Position numbers and translations under genes: made by a program. DNA of 64,000 nt from Actinobacteria bacterium 69-20 (GTDB taxonomy: Bacteria; Actinomycetota; Actinomycetes; Mycobacteriales; Nakamurellaceae): NCBI GenBank assembly GCA_001897425.1, contig MKSW01000006.1, positions 84,976 through 148,975 on the forward strand, given 5' to 3'. Of this stretch, positions 34,543 to 42,642 are shown piece by piece. Within the stretch, counting starts at the first letter, position 1. Every line of letters starts with the position of its first letter. The notes beneath the pieces were generated by a model. The model saw only the letters and a list, made by a program, of their open reading frames with translations, did not search any database and had not been told where the DNA came from.

Positions 34543-35274
34543 GTGACGACGAAACAACCGACGATCTTGGCGACGTCCGGCGGGTATCTGGAAGGCACTA
34601 GGACGCGGTTCGAGTTCGGGCCGATAGTGCGCTATGCGGTTGCTTTGTCAGGCACGGATCGGCGGCCCCGAGTTTGCTGCGTGTCCACAGCGTGTGGTGA
34701 CCACCCAGCGCTGCAGCGGGATCTATCCGAAGCGGGCCGGGAGGCTGGCTTCGAGTTGACTCACCTCACGCTGTTCCCGATGCCGAACCTGGCCGACATC
34801 GAGGCCCACCTGCTTTCCCAGGATGTGGTGTGGGTGCACGGCGGGTCGGTGGTCAACCTGCTGGCGGTGTGGCGGGCGCATCGGCTCGACGAGATCCTAC
34901 GTCGCGCCTGGCAGGCGGGTGTGGTACTAGCCGGCATCAGCGCCGGGTCGATCTGCTGGCACCAGTCCGGAACAACCGACTCGTTCGGTCTACCGCTGCG
35001 ACCGGTGACGAATGGCCTGGGGTTCTTGCCCTACGGGAACGGGGTCCACTACGACGTTGAGGCCGGGCGGCGCCCGCTTGTACACCAGCTGGTCGCGGAG
35101 GGCTCGTTGCCAACGACCTACTGCACTGACGACGGCGTGGGGCTGTTGTACCGCGGAACCGACATGGTGGAGGCGATCAGCGAGCGTGCCGGAGCAGGCG
35201 CCTACCTGGTCAGCCGATCGGAGGGCCGCGCCATCGAGGAGCGGATCGAGCCTCGGCTGTTGCCGGCTTCCTGA
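34543..35274 (+). CDS. pepE: peptidase E (S51 dipeptidase family)
   Basis: 243 residues. The nucleophile elbow GISAGSICW (Ser at about residue 137) and the preceding VWVHGGSVVNLLAVWRAHRLD are characteristic of S51 alpha-aspartyl dipeptidase-like proteins. A His/Glu-rich segment (GNGVHYDVEAGRRPLVHQLV) supplies the likely second catalytic residue. The start at 34543 is GTG. It would release Asp from Asp-X dipeptides, but the exact specificity is inferred from the family. Confidence 0.85.
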   Translation: MTTKQPTILATSGGYLEGTRTRFEFGPIVRYAVALSGTDRRPRVCCVSTACGDHPALQRDLSEAGREAGFELTHLTLFPMPNLADIEAHLLSQDVVWVHGGSVVNLLAVWRAHRLDEILRRAWQAGVVLAGISAGSICWHQSGTTDSFGLPLRPVTNGLGFLPYGNGVHYDVEAGRRPLVHQLVAEGSLPTTYCTDDGVGLLYRGTDMVEAISERAGAGAYLVSRSEGRAIEERIEPRLLPAS

Positions 35275-35540
35275 GCAACCCCGCACGCTGCTGTGCCGCA
35301 AACCGAACCCGCTGCGCGAATGAGTAATTCAGCGTCGTCGTATTCCCGTTGAGCGGGACTTGATGTCCCGTAACCCCTGTCCGGTGGTCATGCGATCCTG
35401 ATCATCCCGTAGGTCGTGCGATCACCGAGGGCGGAGATAGCGCCCGCGTGCAGATCCGCGTCTGGAACGGCACAGGCCGCCATGCAGTGGACAGGAATGC
35501 GTTGACTCTACTGGGTTTTCGGTAGGCTCGCGCCATGGAT
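35275..35540. other. gene-poor stretch before two doubtful small ORFs
   Basis: No gene is evident. A sigma-A-like promoter is possible: TTGACT at 35502-35507 and TAGGCT at 35523-35528 (15-bp spacer), pointing to the small ORF that follows. A degenerate copy of the dispersed word (AGCGTCGTCGTA) lies near 35331. Confidence 0.3.
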
Positions 35541-35557
35541 TGTCGAGGAGGTGTGGC

Positions 35558-35905
35558 TTGCTGACGCAGCACTACTGGGCGGTTCTTCAATTCGTGTTAC
35601 TCGTCGTCAGCGGTATGTTCACGCCTCATCTGCCATTGCCGACAGTAGCCTTCGCAATCTTTGCAGTGGTCGGATTCGCGCTGGCAGCTCCGATCGCGGT
35701 GATGCGTGTCCGTCGCGCGTGCCGGACGGGGCCTCGGTGCGATTCGCGGCTTTCGGCAATGGTCCGCCCGCCTTCACGCTGGCGCTGCCAGGCGGTGCGT
35801 CGACGGCCCTTGTGGCCTGGTGATTCACGGCCACGTGCCCCGTCACATGCGGTTCTCGCTTCATCGCGAACGCAGTTTACGACCGACCGGGTCGACGACC
35901 ACTAG
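35558..35905 (+). CDS. doubtful small membrane protein, possibly frameshifted
   Basis: TTG start preceded by GAGGAGG at the right spacing. The first 50 residues give two membrane segments (HYWAVLQFVLLVVSGMF and LPTVAFAIFAVVGFALAAPIAV). The second half is Arg-rich and low in quality. An overlapping +1 frame ends in a better-looking GPPAFTLALPGGASTALVAW, so the gene may be broken by a frameshift. Function unknown. Confidence 0.3.
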   Translation: MLTQHYWAVLQFVLLVVSGMFTPHLPLPTVAFAIFAVVGFALAAPIAVMRVRRACRTGPRCDSRLSAMVRPPSRWRCQAVRRRPLWPGDSRPRAPSHAVLASSRTQFTTDRVDDH

Positions 35906-35992
35906 CAGCGGTCGCACTCGCATACTGTGAACGGCCCTCGTCCTGGCTGAAGCGATCGATTCCATTCCGATCTCTTGAGGCAGGGCTGACTC

Positions 35993-36316
35993 ATGTGCTA
36001 TCGCAAAGGTGCCGAGCAATCTGAATCCGCACTATCAAGCGGTCGAATGCGCCGATACGTCGTTGCCGTCGTCAGCGCTTCGTACGGGGGTTTCGCCAGG
36101 CTGCACGGCGCGAGCGTCGCAGTCTACGTGGGAGTCGCGACGCTGGTCGGCGCGGACTTGTTTGCATTGATCGTCGCATCGGCCGCGATCTGGCCCATAG
36201 GAATTCCGCTGCTCCTGGCGACGCTCGGACTGATCTACTACGCCCGCCGAATACTGCGCCGACGGCGACACGACGACCGATCTCGACAGCAACGCGCCGC
36301 TGAAGCCAAGGAATGA
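35993..36316 (+). CDS. hypothetical small membrane protein
   Basis: 107 residues with two adjacent hydrophobic segments (about 42-62 and 63-84, VAVYVGVATLVGADLFALIVASAA then PIGIPLLLATLGLIYYA in outline) and a very basic C-terminus. The ribosome-binding site is weak, and an in-frame ATG at 36047 is an alternative start. No family recognised. Confidence 0.4.
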   Translation: MCYRKGAEQSESALSSGRMRRYVVAVVSASYGGFARLHGASVAVYVGVATLVGADLFALIVASAAIWPIGIPLLLATLGLIYYARRILRRRRHDDRSRQQRAAEAKE

Positions 36317-36405
36317 CCGCTCAGGCGGCCCGGGCTCGCGTCCCGAGCGCCACGAACGGCAATGGAAGGGATCGCGGTCCGCGACGCTCCGCGCATGAAG
36401 TGCGT

Positions 36406-36418
36406 TACGATGTGATAC
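36406..36418 (+). promoter_or_regulatory. leaderless promoter of the toxin/antitoxin pair
   Basis: TACGAT at 36406-36411 is a good -10 element, seven bases before the ATG at 36419, with no Shine-Dalgarno sequence. This implies a leaderless transcript. Confidence 0.45.
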
Positions 36419-36721
36419 ATGCCTGGCGATCTGTGGTGGCGGACCGAAGACGCCGATCACATCCGTCACCGCAGTGACAGGTATCCGGGCGCGACAAACA
36501 TCGAGCCGGAGTGGACGTTGGAGGCCGCTCGTGATCGCAATCGCATCGTTCGTGAGCCCGATCCGAAGAGTCGCACCGGCGCGGTTCGGATCATCGGCTA
36601 CTTCAAGACCGCTGGATTCGTCATGACGATCATCGCAACCGGTACCGACCACGCCGGCGTGACCGCGTGGCCCACTAACGGCGGCGATCTGGATGCATAC
36701 GAAAGGAACGTAGGCAGATGA
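36419..36721 (+). CDS. putative toxin of a type II toxin-antitoxin pair (BrnT-like)
   Basis: 100 residues: a charged N-terminus (WWRTEDADHIRHRSDRY), a helix ending EAARDRNRIVREPDPKSR, then strands AVRIIGYFKTAGFVMTIIAT. The arrangement resembles small RelE/BrnT-fold ribonuclease toxins, but no catalytic signature can be assigned with certainty. Its stop overlaps the start of an RHH-containing protein by four bases, toxin first and antitoxin second as in BrnTA. The toxin call rests mainly on this context. Confidence 0.5.
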   Translation: MPGDLWWRTEDADHIRHRSDRYPGATNIEPEWTLEAARDRNRIVREPDPKSRTGAVRIIGYFKTAGFVMTIIATGTDHAGVTAWPTNGGDLDAYERNVGR

Positions 36722-37032
36722 CGACAGACCACCGGGACGCGCGTATCGCGGCAGAGGTCCGGGCCGCCCGCGAAGAATATGCCGACGAAGAGGCCGAGGC
36801 CGCGGAGATGGAGATCGCCGAGAAGAATGCGGCGTTGACGATTCCGCTGAACCTGCGCATCGACGTCGCGCTCGACACGCAACTCAAGCAGCGTGCCGCG
36901 GCCGCTCAGATCCCGACATCGGCACTCGTCAGGCGGCTGCTCCGGGAAGCCCTGAACACTTCCGAGGCCCCCGTCGTGACCGTCGAACAGGTCGAAGCCA
37001 TCGCGCGGCGCGTGCTCGCCGAAGCACGGTAG
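36718..37032 (+). CDS. ribbon-helix-helix antitoxin-like protein
   Basis: 104 residues. An acidic helical N-terminus (about 1-38) is followed by TIPLNLRIDVALDTQLKQRAAAAQIPTSALVRRLLREAL in outline, a clear ribbon-helix-helix DNA-binding fold at about residues 40-80. Translationally coupled to the preceding gene (ATGA). It is the likely antitoxin and autorepressor; the long acidic N-terminus could be the toxin-neutralising part. Confidence 0.65.
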   Translation: MTTDHRDARIAAEVRAAREEYADEEAEAAEMEIAEKNAALTIPLNLRIDVALDTQLKQRAAAAQIPTSALVRRLLREALNTSEAPVVTVEQVEAIARRVLAEAR

Positions 37033-37265
37033 TCAGACCTCGACGCACGTTCCGATCGCCGATCCTCGAGTGAATATCAGGGTCTGGCTCGAAGGCCGGA
37101 CGCCACTCGATGATTGTGCTGCAGGAGCCGAACACTCGGAATGATTCCCCCGGCGACGATCAACAGCACCGACCAGTAGCCCTGTCAGTGACTCACCCCG
37201 GAACCCTTATGTCAGTGCCCGGGCTGCCGATAAGGTTTGTCATCGGTGTCAGCGAAGGAGGCAGC

Positions 37266-38813
37266 ATGTCCGAGGCGCGAGCCGCCGCCCCGTCCCCAGC
37301 CGCCGCCCTTCCTGCCACGCTGCATCACACCGCGAGGACGCTCGGCAAGCCGGCCGCCGCAGTGAAGGCCGCCGTCTATCAGCCGATTTCGATACTCGCG
37401 CCGGAAGACCTGCACCTCGTGAACCGGTTCACCGGCGGTTGGACGCCCGCACTGGGCCGGCAGATCGCCGCCGCGGGCGGCGCGGCGGGTTGGTTCGCCC
37501 AGCAACTCTCGGCGTCGGCGCCGGACACGTTCTATCAGGCGACGGCCGCGTGGTGGACGTCGAACACGGCCAGCACCAGCACGCTGCTCGCCCGGGATCG
37601 GAAGAAGACGGAACCCATCTGGGAGGCGGTCGCCAACTACGAGCGCTGGTGCCTGGCGCGGCGCATCCACAGCGAACGCCAGGTCCTGGAAACCATGACG
37701 GCCTTCTGGGAGAACCACCTCCACGTCCCCGCGGAAGCCGATGCCGCGCAGTACTTCCGGGCGTCATACGGCAAGACGATCCGGGCACTGGCGCTCACTA
37801 GTTTCGAGCGGCTGCTGCAGGTGGCGGTCACCCATCCCGCCATGGGCTGTTATCTCGACAATGCGCAATCGACCAAGAAGGCGCCGAACGAGAACCTCGG
37901 ACGCGAACTGCTCGAATTGCACACGGTGGGCCGCGAGTCGGGCTACACCGAGAACGACGTCAAGAACTCGGCCCGGATCCTCACCGGTTACCGCGTCGAC
38001 GTCTGGAACACCTGGAACGTCCGGTACGACCCGACCGCGCACTGGACCGGCACCGTGAAGGTGCTGGACTTCGAGCATCCCAACACGGCTGCCGATGGAC
38101 AGGCCGCCGCCCGCGCCTACCTCTCCTATCTGGCGAATCACCCGTCCACAGCCCAAAGGATCGCGCGCAAACTGGCGATCCGGTTCGTCTCGGACGCGCC
38201 GTCATCGGAGTTGGTGGATCGTCTCGCCGAGGTCTATCTAGCAAACGGCACCGCGATCCAACCGGTGCTGCTCGAGTTGGTGGACAGTGCCGAGTTCCGC
38301 GCGGCGGCCGGCGCCAAGGTGCGCACGCCGGACGAGGACGTCGTCGCCACTTACCGGGCGCTGGGTGCGAACTTGCGCCGACCGTCCGCCGCCACCCCCG
38401 CCGCCAATCAGATCCTTTGGCAGACAACAGCTCTGGGTATGCGCCCGTTCGGTTGGCCGCGCCCCGACGGGCGCCCCGATCAGGCGGCGGCGTGGGTGTC
38501 GGTGTCGCGCATGCTGGCGTCGTTCCAGATCCACCAGGACATGGCGGGCGGGTGGTGGCCGACGGCGGGCGTGACGTACGTGCAGCCAGCCGCGCGTCTG
38601 CCGATCCCCACGATCGCGTTCGGCGACTTCGTCGACCACCTTTCCCGATCGATCCTGGGGCGTCCAGCGACGTGGGTCCTGACCAAGGCGGCCTGCGACG
38701 CGATCGGCTGCGCGCCGACCACGACGATCACCGCCGCCCACGACGTGATCCGCTGGAAAATGCCGCGACTGCTCACGGTGTTCTTGGACACCCCCACCCA
38801 CATGACGAGGTGA
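37266..38813 (+). CDS. DUF1800-family protein
   Basis: 515 residues, mostly alpha-helical. Family features: a start such as DLHLVNRFTGGWTPAL, FWENHLHV (the WxNHF-like motif), ENLGRELLELHTVG, YTENDVKNSARILTGY, and WPRPDGRPD. DUF1800 proteins are nearly always encoded beside a DUF1501 protein, as here with a 3-bp gap; their biochemical role is not established, and cell-surface or secretion-linked functions are suspected. The ATG at 37266 follows GGAGG; no signal peptide is obvious. Confidence 0.85.
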   Translation: MSEARAAAPSPAAALPATLHHTARTLGKPAAAVKAAVYQPISILAPEDLHLVNRFTGGWTPALGRQIAAAGGAAGWFAQQLSASAPDTFYQATAAWWTSNTASTSTLLARDRKKTEPIWEAVANYERWCLARRIHSERQVLETMTAFWENHLHVPAEADAAQYFRASYGKTIRALALTSFERLLQVAVTHPAMGCYLDNAQSTKKAPNENLGRELLELHTVGRESGYTENDVKNSARILTGYRVDVWNTWNVRYDPTAHWTGTVKVLDFEHPNTAADGQAAARAYLSYLANHPSTAQRIARKLAIRFVSDAPSSELVDRLAEVYLANGTAIQPVLLELVDSAEFRAAAGAKVRTPDEDVVATYRALGANLRRPSAATPAANQILWQTTALGMRPFGWPRPDGRPDQAAAWVSVSRMLASFQIHQDMAGGWWPTAGVTYVQPAARLPIPTIAFGDFVDHLSRSILGRPATWVLTKAACDAIGCAPTTTITAAHDVIRWKMPRLLTVFLDTPTHMTR

Positions 38814-38816
38814 CCG

Positions 38817-40064
38817 ATGGGCGACAACGACCAGCGATCCGCATGCCACGAGTGCGACGATTACCGGATCAGCCGGCGAACGTTGTTGCGCGGTGTGATC
38901 GGAATCGGTGCCACCACAGCACTTTTCGGCACCACGCTCGTGCAGACGGCTTATGCGGCAGCGCCTGTCGGCAATGTCTTGGTGGTGGTGTCGCTGCGTG
39001 GCGCGGCCGACGGGCTCTCGCTCGTCGTACCCCACGGCGATGCCGCCTACTACAAGGCCCGGCCGAATATCGCGATCCCCGCCACGAAACTGCTTGCCAG
39101 GAATGGATTTTTCGGATTGCACCCGAACCTGGCTCCGCTGATGCCGCTATGGAAGGCCGGCAGGATGGCGGCGGTGCACGCTACCGGGCTCCCCGCGCCG
39201 AACCGGTCCCATTTCGCGGCTATGGAAGAGTTGGAGGACGCCGACCCCGGCAGCGCGGCGCGGATCGGTTGGCTCAACCGTCTGGTCGGCCGCGACAGCT
39301 CGACGAATGTCTTGCGTGGGATGGGAATGGGCATGTCCACCCCGATCACCGCGCTGTACGGGCCGCGGGCGACGGTGACGACGGCGTCGGTGGATGACAT
39401 GTCGCTCGCAGGCGCCCAGGACAATCCGCGTCGCACCACCGCGATGCGCACGACGTGGGGCGCCGCCCCAGGCGAGATCGGTCGCGGCGGCCGCGCTGCC
39501 CTTGCCGCGGTGAACGCGTTCGCCCCGGTGCGTGCCAGCGCAGCCCAACCGGCGAACGGTGCGAAGTACGCCGATGACGACCTCGGCCGGGCTCTCGCCG
39601 CCAGCGCACGCACCATCCGAGCGGGTGTCGGTGTCGAGGTGATCGCGGTCGATCACGACGGCGGGTGGGACATGCACACCGGCCTCGGCACGTTGGAGTG
39701 GGGCGCGATGTTGCGTGCCTCCCAGTCGCTCTCGCAGAACCTGGCCGCCTTCTACACCGACCTTGGCAGCCGCGGCGACAAGGTCACGCTGGTCACGATC
39801 TCCGAGTTCGGGCGTCGCGTCAAGGAGAACGCTAACTACGGCCTGGACCACGGCCACGGCAACGTGATGTTCGTGCTCGGCGGCGGTGTCAAGGGCGGTT
39901 ATTACGGCAAGTGGACGAGGCTCGCCGCCACCGACGACGCCGACGTGCCCGTGACGACCGACTATCGCAGCGTGCTGGCCGAAGTCGTGACCAAGCGGCT
40001 CGGCGCGTCGACCGCCACCGTCTTCCCCGGGTTCAAGCCCGTCACCGTGGGAGCGGTTCGATAG
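38817..40064 (+). CDS. DUF1501-family protein with Tat-type signal
   Basis: 415 residues. The N-terminus contains a twin-arginine-like motif, ISRRTLLRGVIGIGATTALFG, and a cleavage region TAYAAAP, so export by Tat is likely. The domain belongs to the sulfatase/alkaline-phosphatase-like fold: VVVSLRGAADGLSLVVP near the start, ATGLPAPNRSHFAAME, the DHDGGWDMHT segment and TISEFGRRVKEN with DHGHGNVMFVLGG near the end. It is co-transcribed with the DUF1800 gene. Function unknown. Confidence 0.85.
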   Translation: MGDNDQRSACHECDDYRISRRTLLRGVIGIGATTALFGTTLVQTAYAAAPVGNVLVVVSLRGAADGLSLVVPHGDAAYYKARPNIAIPATKLLARNGFFGLHPNLAPLMPLWKAGRMAAVHATGLPAPNRSHFAAMEELEDADPGSAARIGWLNRLVGRDSSTNVLRGMGMGMSTPITALYGPRATVTTASVDDMSLAGAQDNPRRTTAMRTTWGAAPGEIGRGGRAALAAVNAFAPVRASAAQPANGAKYADDDLGRALAASARTIRAGVGVEVIAVDHDGGWDMHTGLGTLEWGAMLRASQSLSQNLAAFYTDLGSRGDKVTLVTISEFGRRVKENANYGLDHGHGNVMFVLGGGVKGGYYGKWTRLAATDDADVPVTTDYRSVLAEVVTKRLGASTATVFPGFKPVTVGAVR

Positions 40065-40077
40065 GCGGCTTTGCCGA

Positions 40078-40122
40078 GAACATCGTCATAAGCGCTGCCC
40101 CGCAACGGATATGACGATGACC
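40078..40122. repeat. hairpin made of two dispersed words (A variant)
   Basis: GAACATCGTCATA (exact, 40078-40090) faces TATGACGATGACC (two mismatches, 40110-40122). The perfect part of the dyad is 10 bp, CATCGTCATA against TATGACGATG, with a 19-nt loop. It begins 13 bp after the DUF1501 stop, again at a gene 3' end. Confidence 0.7.
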
Positions 40123-40183
40123 CGGGCCACAGCTGCACCAACGAATATCAACGTGTCGCGGGCCGGGCGGCTAGCGTGGCGAT

Positions 40184-40993
40184 ATGCGAATCTGTGCGAC
40201 GTGCGCCGTGGAATACGATGAGCCGCTTCCCGCGGTGTGCCCGATCTGTGCCGACGAGCGCCAGTGGGTGCCCGCAGACGGCCAGCGGTGGGCCGATCTC
40301 GCGGACCTGCGAGCCGCCGGTCAGCGGCTGACCTGGACCGAACGCGAGCCAGGGCTGGTGTCGATCACCGCGGAGCCGAGAGTCGGGATCGGACAGACCG
40401 CGCAGCTCGTCATCACCGGCGGAGGATCCCTGCTGTGGGATCCGCCCGGGTATATCGATGAGCAGACCGTCGGCCGCATCCGCGAGCGGGGCCCGGTTCT
40501 CGCCGTCGCGGCGAGCCACCCGCACATGTTCGGCGTGCAGATCGAATGGGCCAGGTCCCTGGACGCCCCGGTGCTGGTGTGCGAACGCGATCGGGAATGG
40601 CTGGGGCGCAACGATAATCACGTAGAGTTTTGGGGCGATGCGCGGCGGATCGCGGACGGGCTCGTCTTGTATCGGGTCGGCGGGCATTTCGCCGGGAGCG
40701 CGGTCGCCCTCTGGGACGCGGGCGCCGACGGACGTGGCCTGCTGCTGACGGGCGACACGATCTTCCCGAACCCGGATCGCCGGTCGGTCGGATTCCTGCG
40801 CAGCTACCCGAACAAGATCCCGCTGTCCGGTGCGGTCGTCGAGCGCATCGCCGCACAACTCGAACAGTTGCGCTTCGAGAGGATCATCGGGAACTTCGGC
40901 AACGCCATCGACCATGACGGGCCCGCCGTGCTCCGCTTCTCGGCCGACCGCCACATCCGTTGGGTGCGTGGCGATTTCGACAACCTCACCTGA
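40184..40993 (+). CDS. metallo-beta-lactamase-fold hydrolase with N-terminal zinc ribbon
   Basis: 269 residues. The N-terminal 30 residues form a zinc ribbon: CATCAVEY and CPICADERQWV give two Cys-x2-Cys pairs. The MBL-like domain follows, with ITGGGSLLWDPPGYID, then ASHPHMFG at the position of the usual HxHxDH (only partly kept), GGHFAGS, LLTGDTIFP (metal-bridging Asp) and a late NFGNAIDHDG. The incomplete first metal site suggests altered catalysis or substrate. It appears monocistronic. Confidence 0.75.
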   Translation: MRICATCAVEYDEPLPAVCPICADERQWVPADGQRWADLADLRAAGQRLTWTEREPGLVSITAEPRVGIGQTAQLVITGGGSLLWDPPGYIDEQTVGRIRERGPVLAVAASHPHMFGVQIEWARSLDAPVLVCERDREWLGRNDNHVEFWGDARRIADGLVLYRVGGHFAGSAVALWDAGADGRGLLLTGDTIFPNPDRRSVGFLRSYPNKIPLSGAVVERIAAQLEQLRFERIIGNFGNAIDHDGPAVLRFSADRHIRWVRGDFDNLT

Positions 40994-41018
40994 TAAATCG
41001 ACCGATCAAGATGTCGCG

Positions 41019-41098
41019 CGGGGTTCGCGCGTCGCACCCACCGCGCGACCGGCCGCGCGACCGGCCGCTCGGCCGACCGACCCCGCCGGCCGAGCGTC
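41019..41098. repeat. GC-rich simple tandem repeat
   Basis: GCGCGACCGGCC is repeated twice around 41043-41066 and then decays into related CGGCCGACCGACC blocks. It fills the short gap between the convergent MBL-fold and EamA genes. No function is apparent. Confidence 0.5.
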
Positions 41099-42028
41099 TC
41101 ACCCGGCCAACTTGGGTAGATCCTCCGGACCGATCGGGTCGGTATGCGTGCGTGGCCCCGACTCCACCACGAACATCGCCGACAGCATCAACGCGCCGCC
41201 GACCAGCACCCGCCACGTGAACGGCTCCCCGATCAGCGTGATCGCCATCAGCGCGGCCCAGGCCGGCTCGGTGGACATCACGATCGCCGCCCGCGACGCG
41301 GCCATCTGCGACTGCGCCCAGGTCTGCACCAGCATGGCGATCCCGCCGGACACCACCGCCAGGTACAGCATGATCAGCCAACCACCGCCGCTGCTCGGGA
41401 CGGCGAAGCCATGCGGCGCCGCGGCGATCGCGCAGATCACCGCCACCACCACCAGCTGCACGGTCGCCAGCCCCAGCGCCTCCCGCGACCGCGACCAACG
41501 GCCCAGCGCGATGATGTGGATCGCGTAGACCACCGCCCCGATCAGCGTCAGGATCTCGCCGATTCCGAGCGAAAGTCCTTGCAGCGCCAGCACGCCCAGG
41601 CCGACGACCGCCATCCCGGCGCCGAACCACACCTTGCGGCCGAGATGCGTCTTCAACAGCACTGCAGCGCACAGCGGGGTGAACACGACATAGAGCCCGG
41701 TGATGAAACCCGAGATAGTGGCGGGCGTCGATTGCAGGCCCACCGTCTGCAACAACTGGCCGCTGGCGAACAGCACACCCAACGCCACGCCGTGCAGCAG
41801 CGTGCGCCGGGGAAGCGCGCGCGCCGATCGCCAGAACGCCGCGAGCATCGCGGCCGCCGCCATCGCGAAGCGCAGCGCCAGGAACTGCCACACGGACATC
41901 TGCCCGAACATGATCTTCGTCAGCGGGTAGCTCGAGCCCCAGATCGCTGCGACGATCACCAGTGAGATGAAGGCCAATAACGGCCCGCTCAGCCCCTCCC
42001 ACCGGGCCAACGGCCGCACCGCACTCAC
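41099..42028 (-). CDS. EamA/DMT-family transporter
   Basis: 309 residues, ten predicted helices in two EamA repeats. The first is AIWGSSYPLTKIMFGQMSVWQFLALRF in outline; the second contains GEILTLIGAVVYAIHIIALGRWS and STEPAWAALMAITLIGEPF, the typical EamA end motif. RhaT/YdcZ-like exporters of amino acids or metabolites belong here; the substrate is unknown. GTG start at 42028, divergent from the sigma factor gene 98 bp away. Confidence 0.87.
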   Translation of the reverse strand: MSAVRPLARWEGLSGPLLAFISLVIVAAIWGSSYPLTKIMFGQMSVWQFLALRFAMAAAAMLAAFWRSARALPRRTLLHGVALGVLFASGQLLQTVGLQSTPATISGFITGLYVVFTPLCAAVLLKTHLGRKVWFGAGMAVVGLGVLALQGLSLGIGEILTLIGAVVYAIHIIALGRWSRSREALGLATVQLVVVAVICAIAAAPHGFAVPSSGGGWLIMLYLAVVSGGIAMLVQTWAQSQMAASRAAIVMSTEPAWAALMAITLIGEPFTWRVLVGGALMLSAMFVVESGPRTHTDPIGPEDLPKLAG

Positions 42029-42126
42029 CCATCGATCTTGCCAAATGCCCAGGCTCCGGAAGAATAGCGATCCCGTGCAACCTGCGCGGCGGTGTGCGCC
42101 GTCTAGGGATCAGGGCAGGAGGATAG

Positions 42127-42642
42127 GTGGGGCCGGTCGACGATGCGGAGTTCTCGCAATATGTGGCGGCGCGGCGGGATGCGGTCCGGCGCACCGCATA
42201 TTTGCTGTGCGGTGACTGGCATCAGGCCGACGACCTCACCCAGACCGCGTTTGTCAAACTGTACGGCGCCTGGGGCCGGATCCGCGAGAAAGCGGCCCTG
42301 GACGCCTATGTGCGGTCGACCCTGGTGCGCGCCACGGTCGACGAGGCCCGGCGTCCCTGGCGTCGGGAGAAGGCCACCTGCGCGGTGCCGGACATACCTG
42401 CCCCGTCCGACATCGCGCAGGTGGTGGCCGACCGGGAGATGGTCCGCGCGGCGCTGGCCGCCGTGCCGTCCGGGCAGCGCGCCGTCCTGGTGCTCCGGTA
42501 TTTCGAGGGGCTGGACGTCGCGGCCACCGCGGCGGCACTCGGCTGCTCGGAGGGGAATGTGAAGTCACAGACCTCGCGAGGGCTTTCCGCCCTGCGGGAG
42601 GCGCTGGTGGCGCGCGGCGACGTGCAAGAGGGGGTGCGGTGA
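42127..42642 (+). CDS. ECF RNA polymerase sigma factor, SigE-like subfamily of Actinobacteria
   Basis: 171 residues. Region 2 (about 8-75): FSQYVAARRDAVRRTAYLLCGDWHQADDLTQTAFVKLYGAWGRI in outline, with the core-binding DDLTQTAF motif. Region 4 (about 110-160): VPSGQRAVLVLRYFEGLDVAATAAALGCSEGNVKSQTSRGLSALRE. No C-terminal extension. The GTGA overlap with the next gene indicates that the membrane protein downstream is its partner. GTG start at 42127. Confidence 0.9.
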   Translation: MGPVDDAEFSQYVAARRDAVRRTAYLLCGDWHQADDLTQTAFVKLYGAWGRIREKAALDAYVRSTLVRATVDEARRPWRREKATCAVPDIPAPSDIAQVVADREMVRAALAAVPSGQRAVLVLRYFEGLDVAATAAALGCSEGNVKSQTSRGLSALREALVARGDVQEGVR

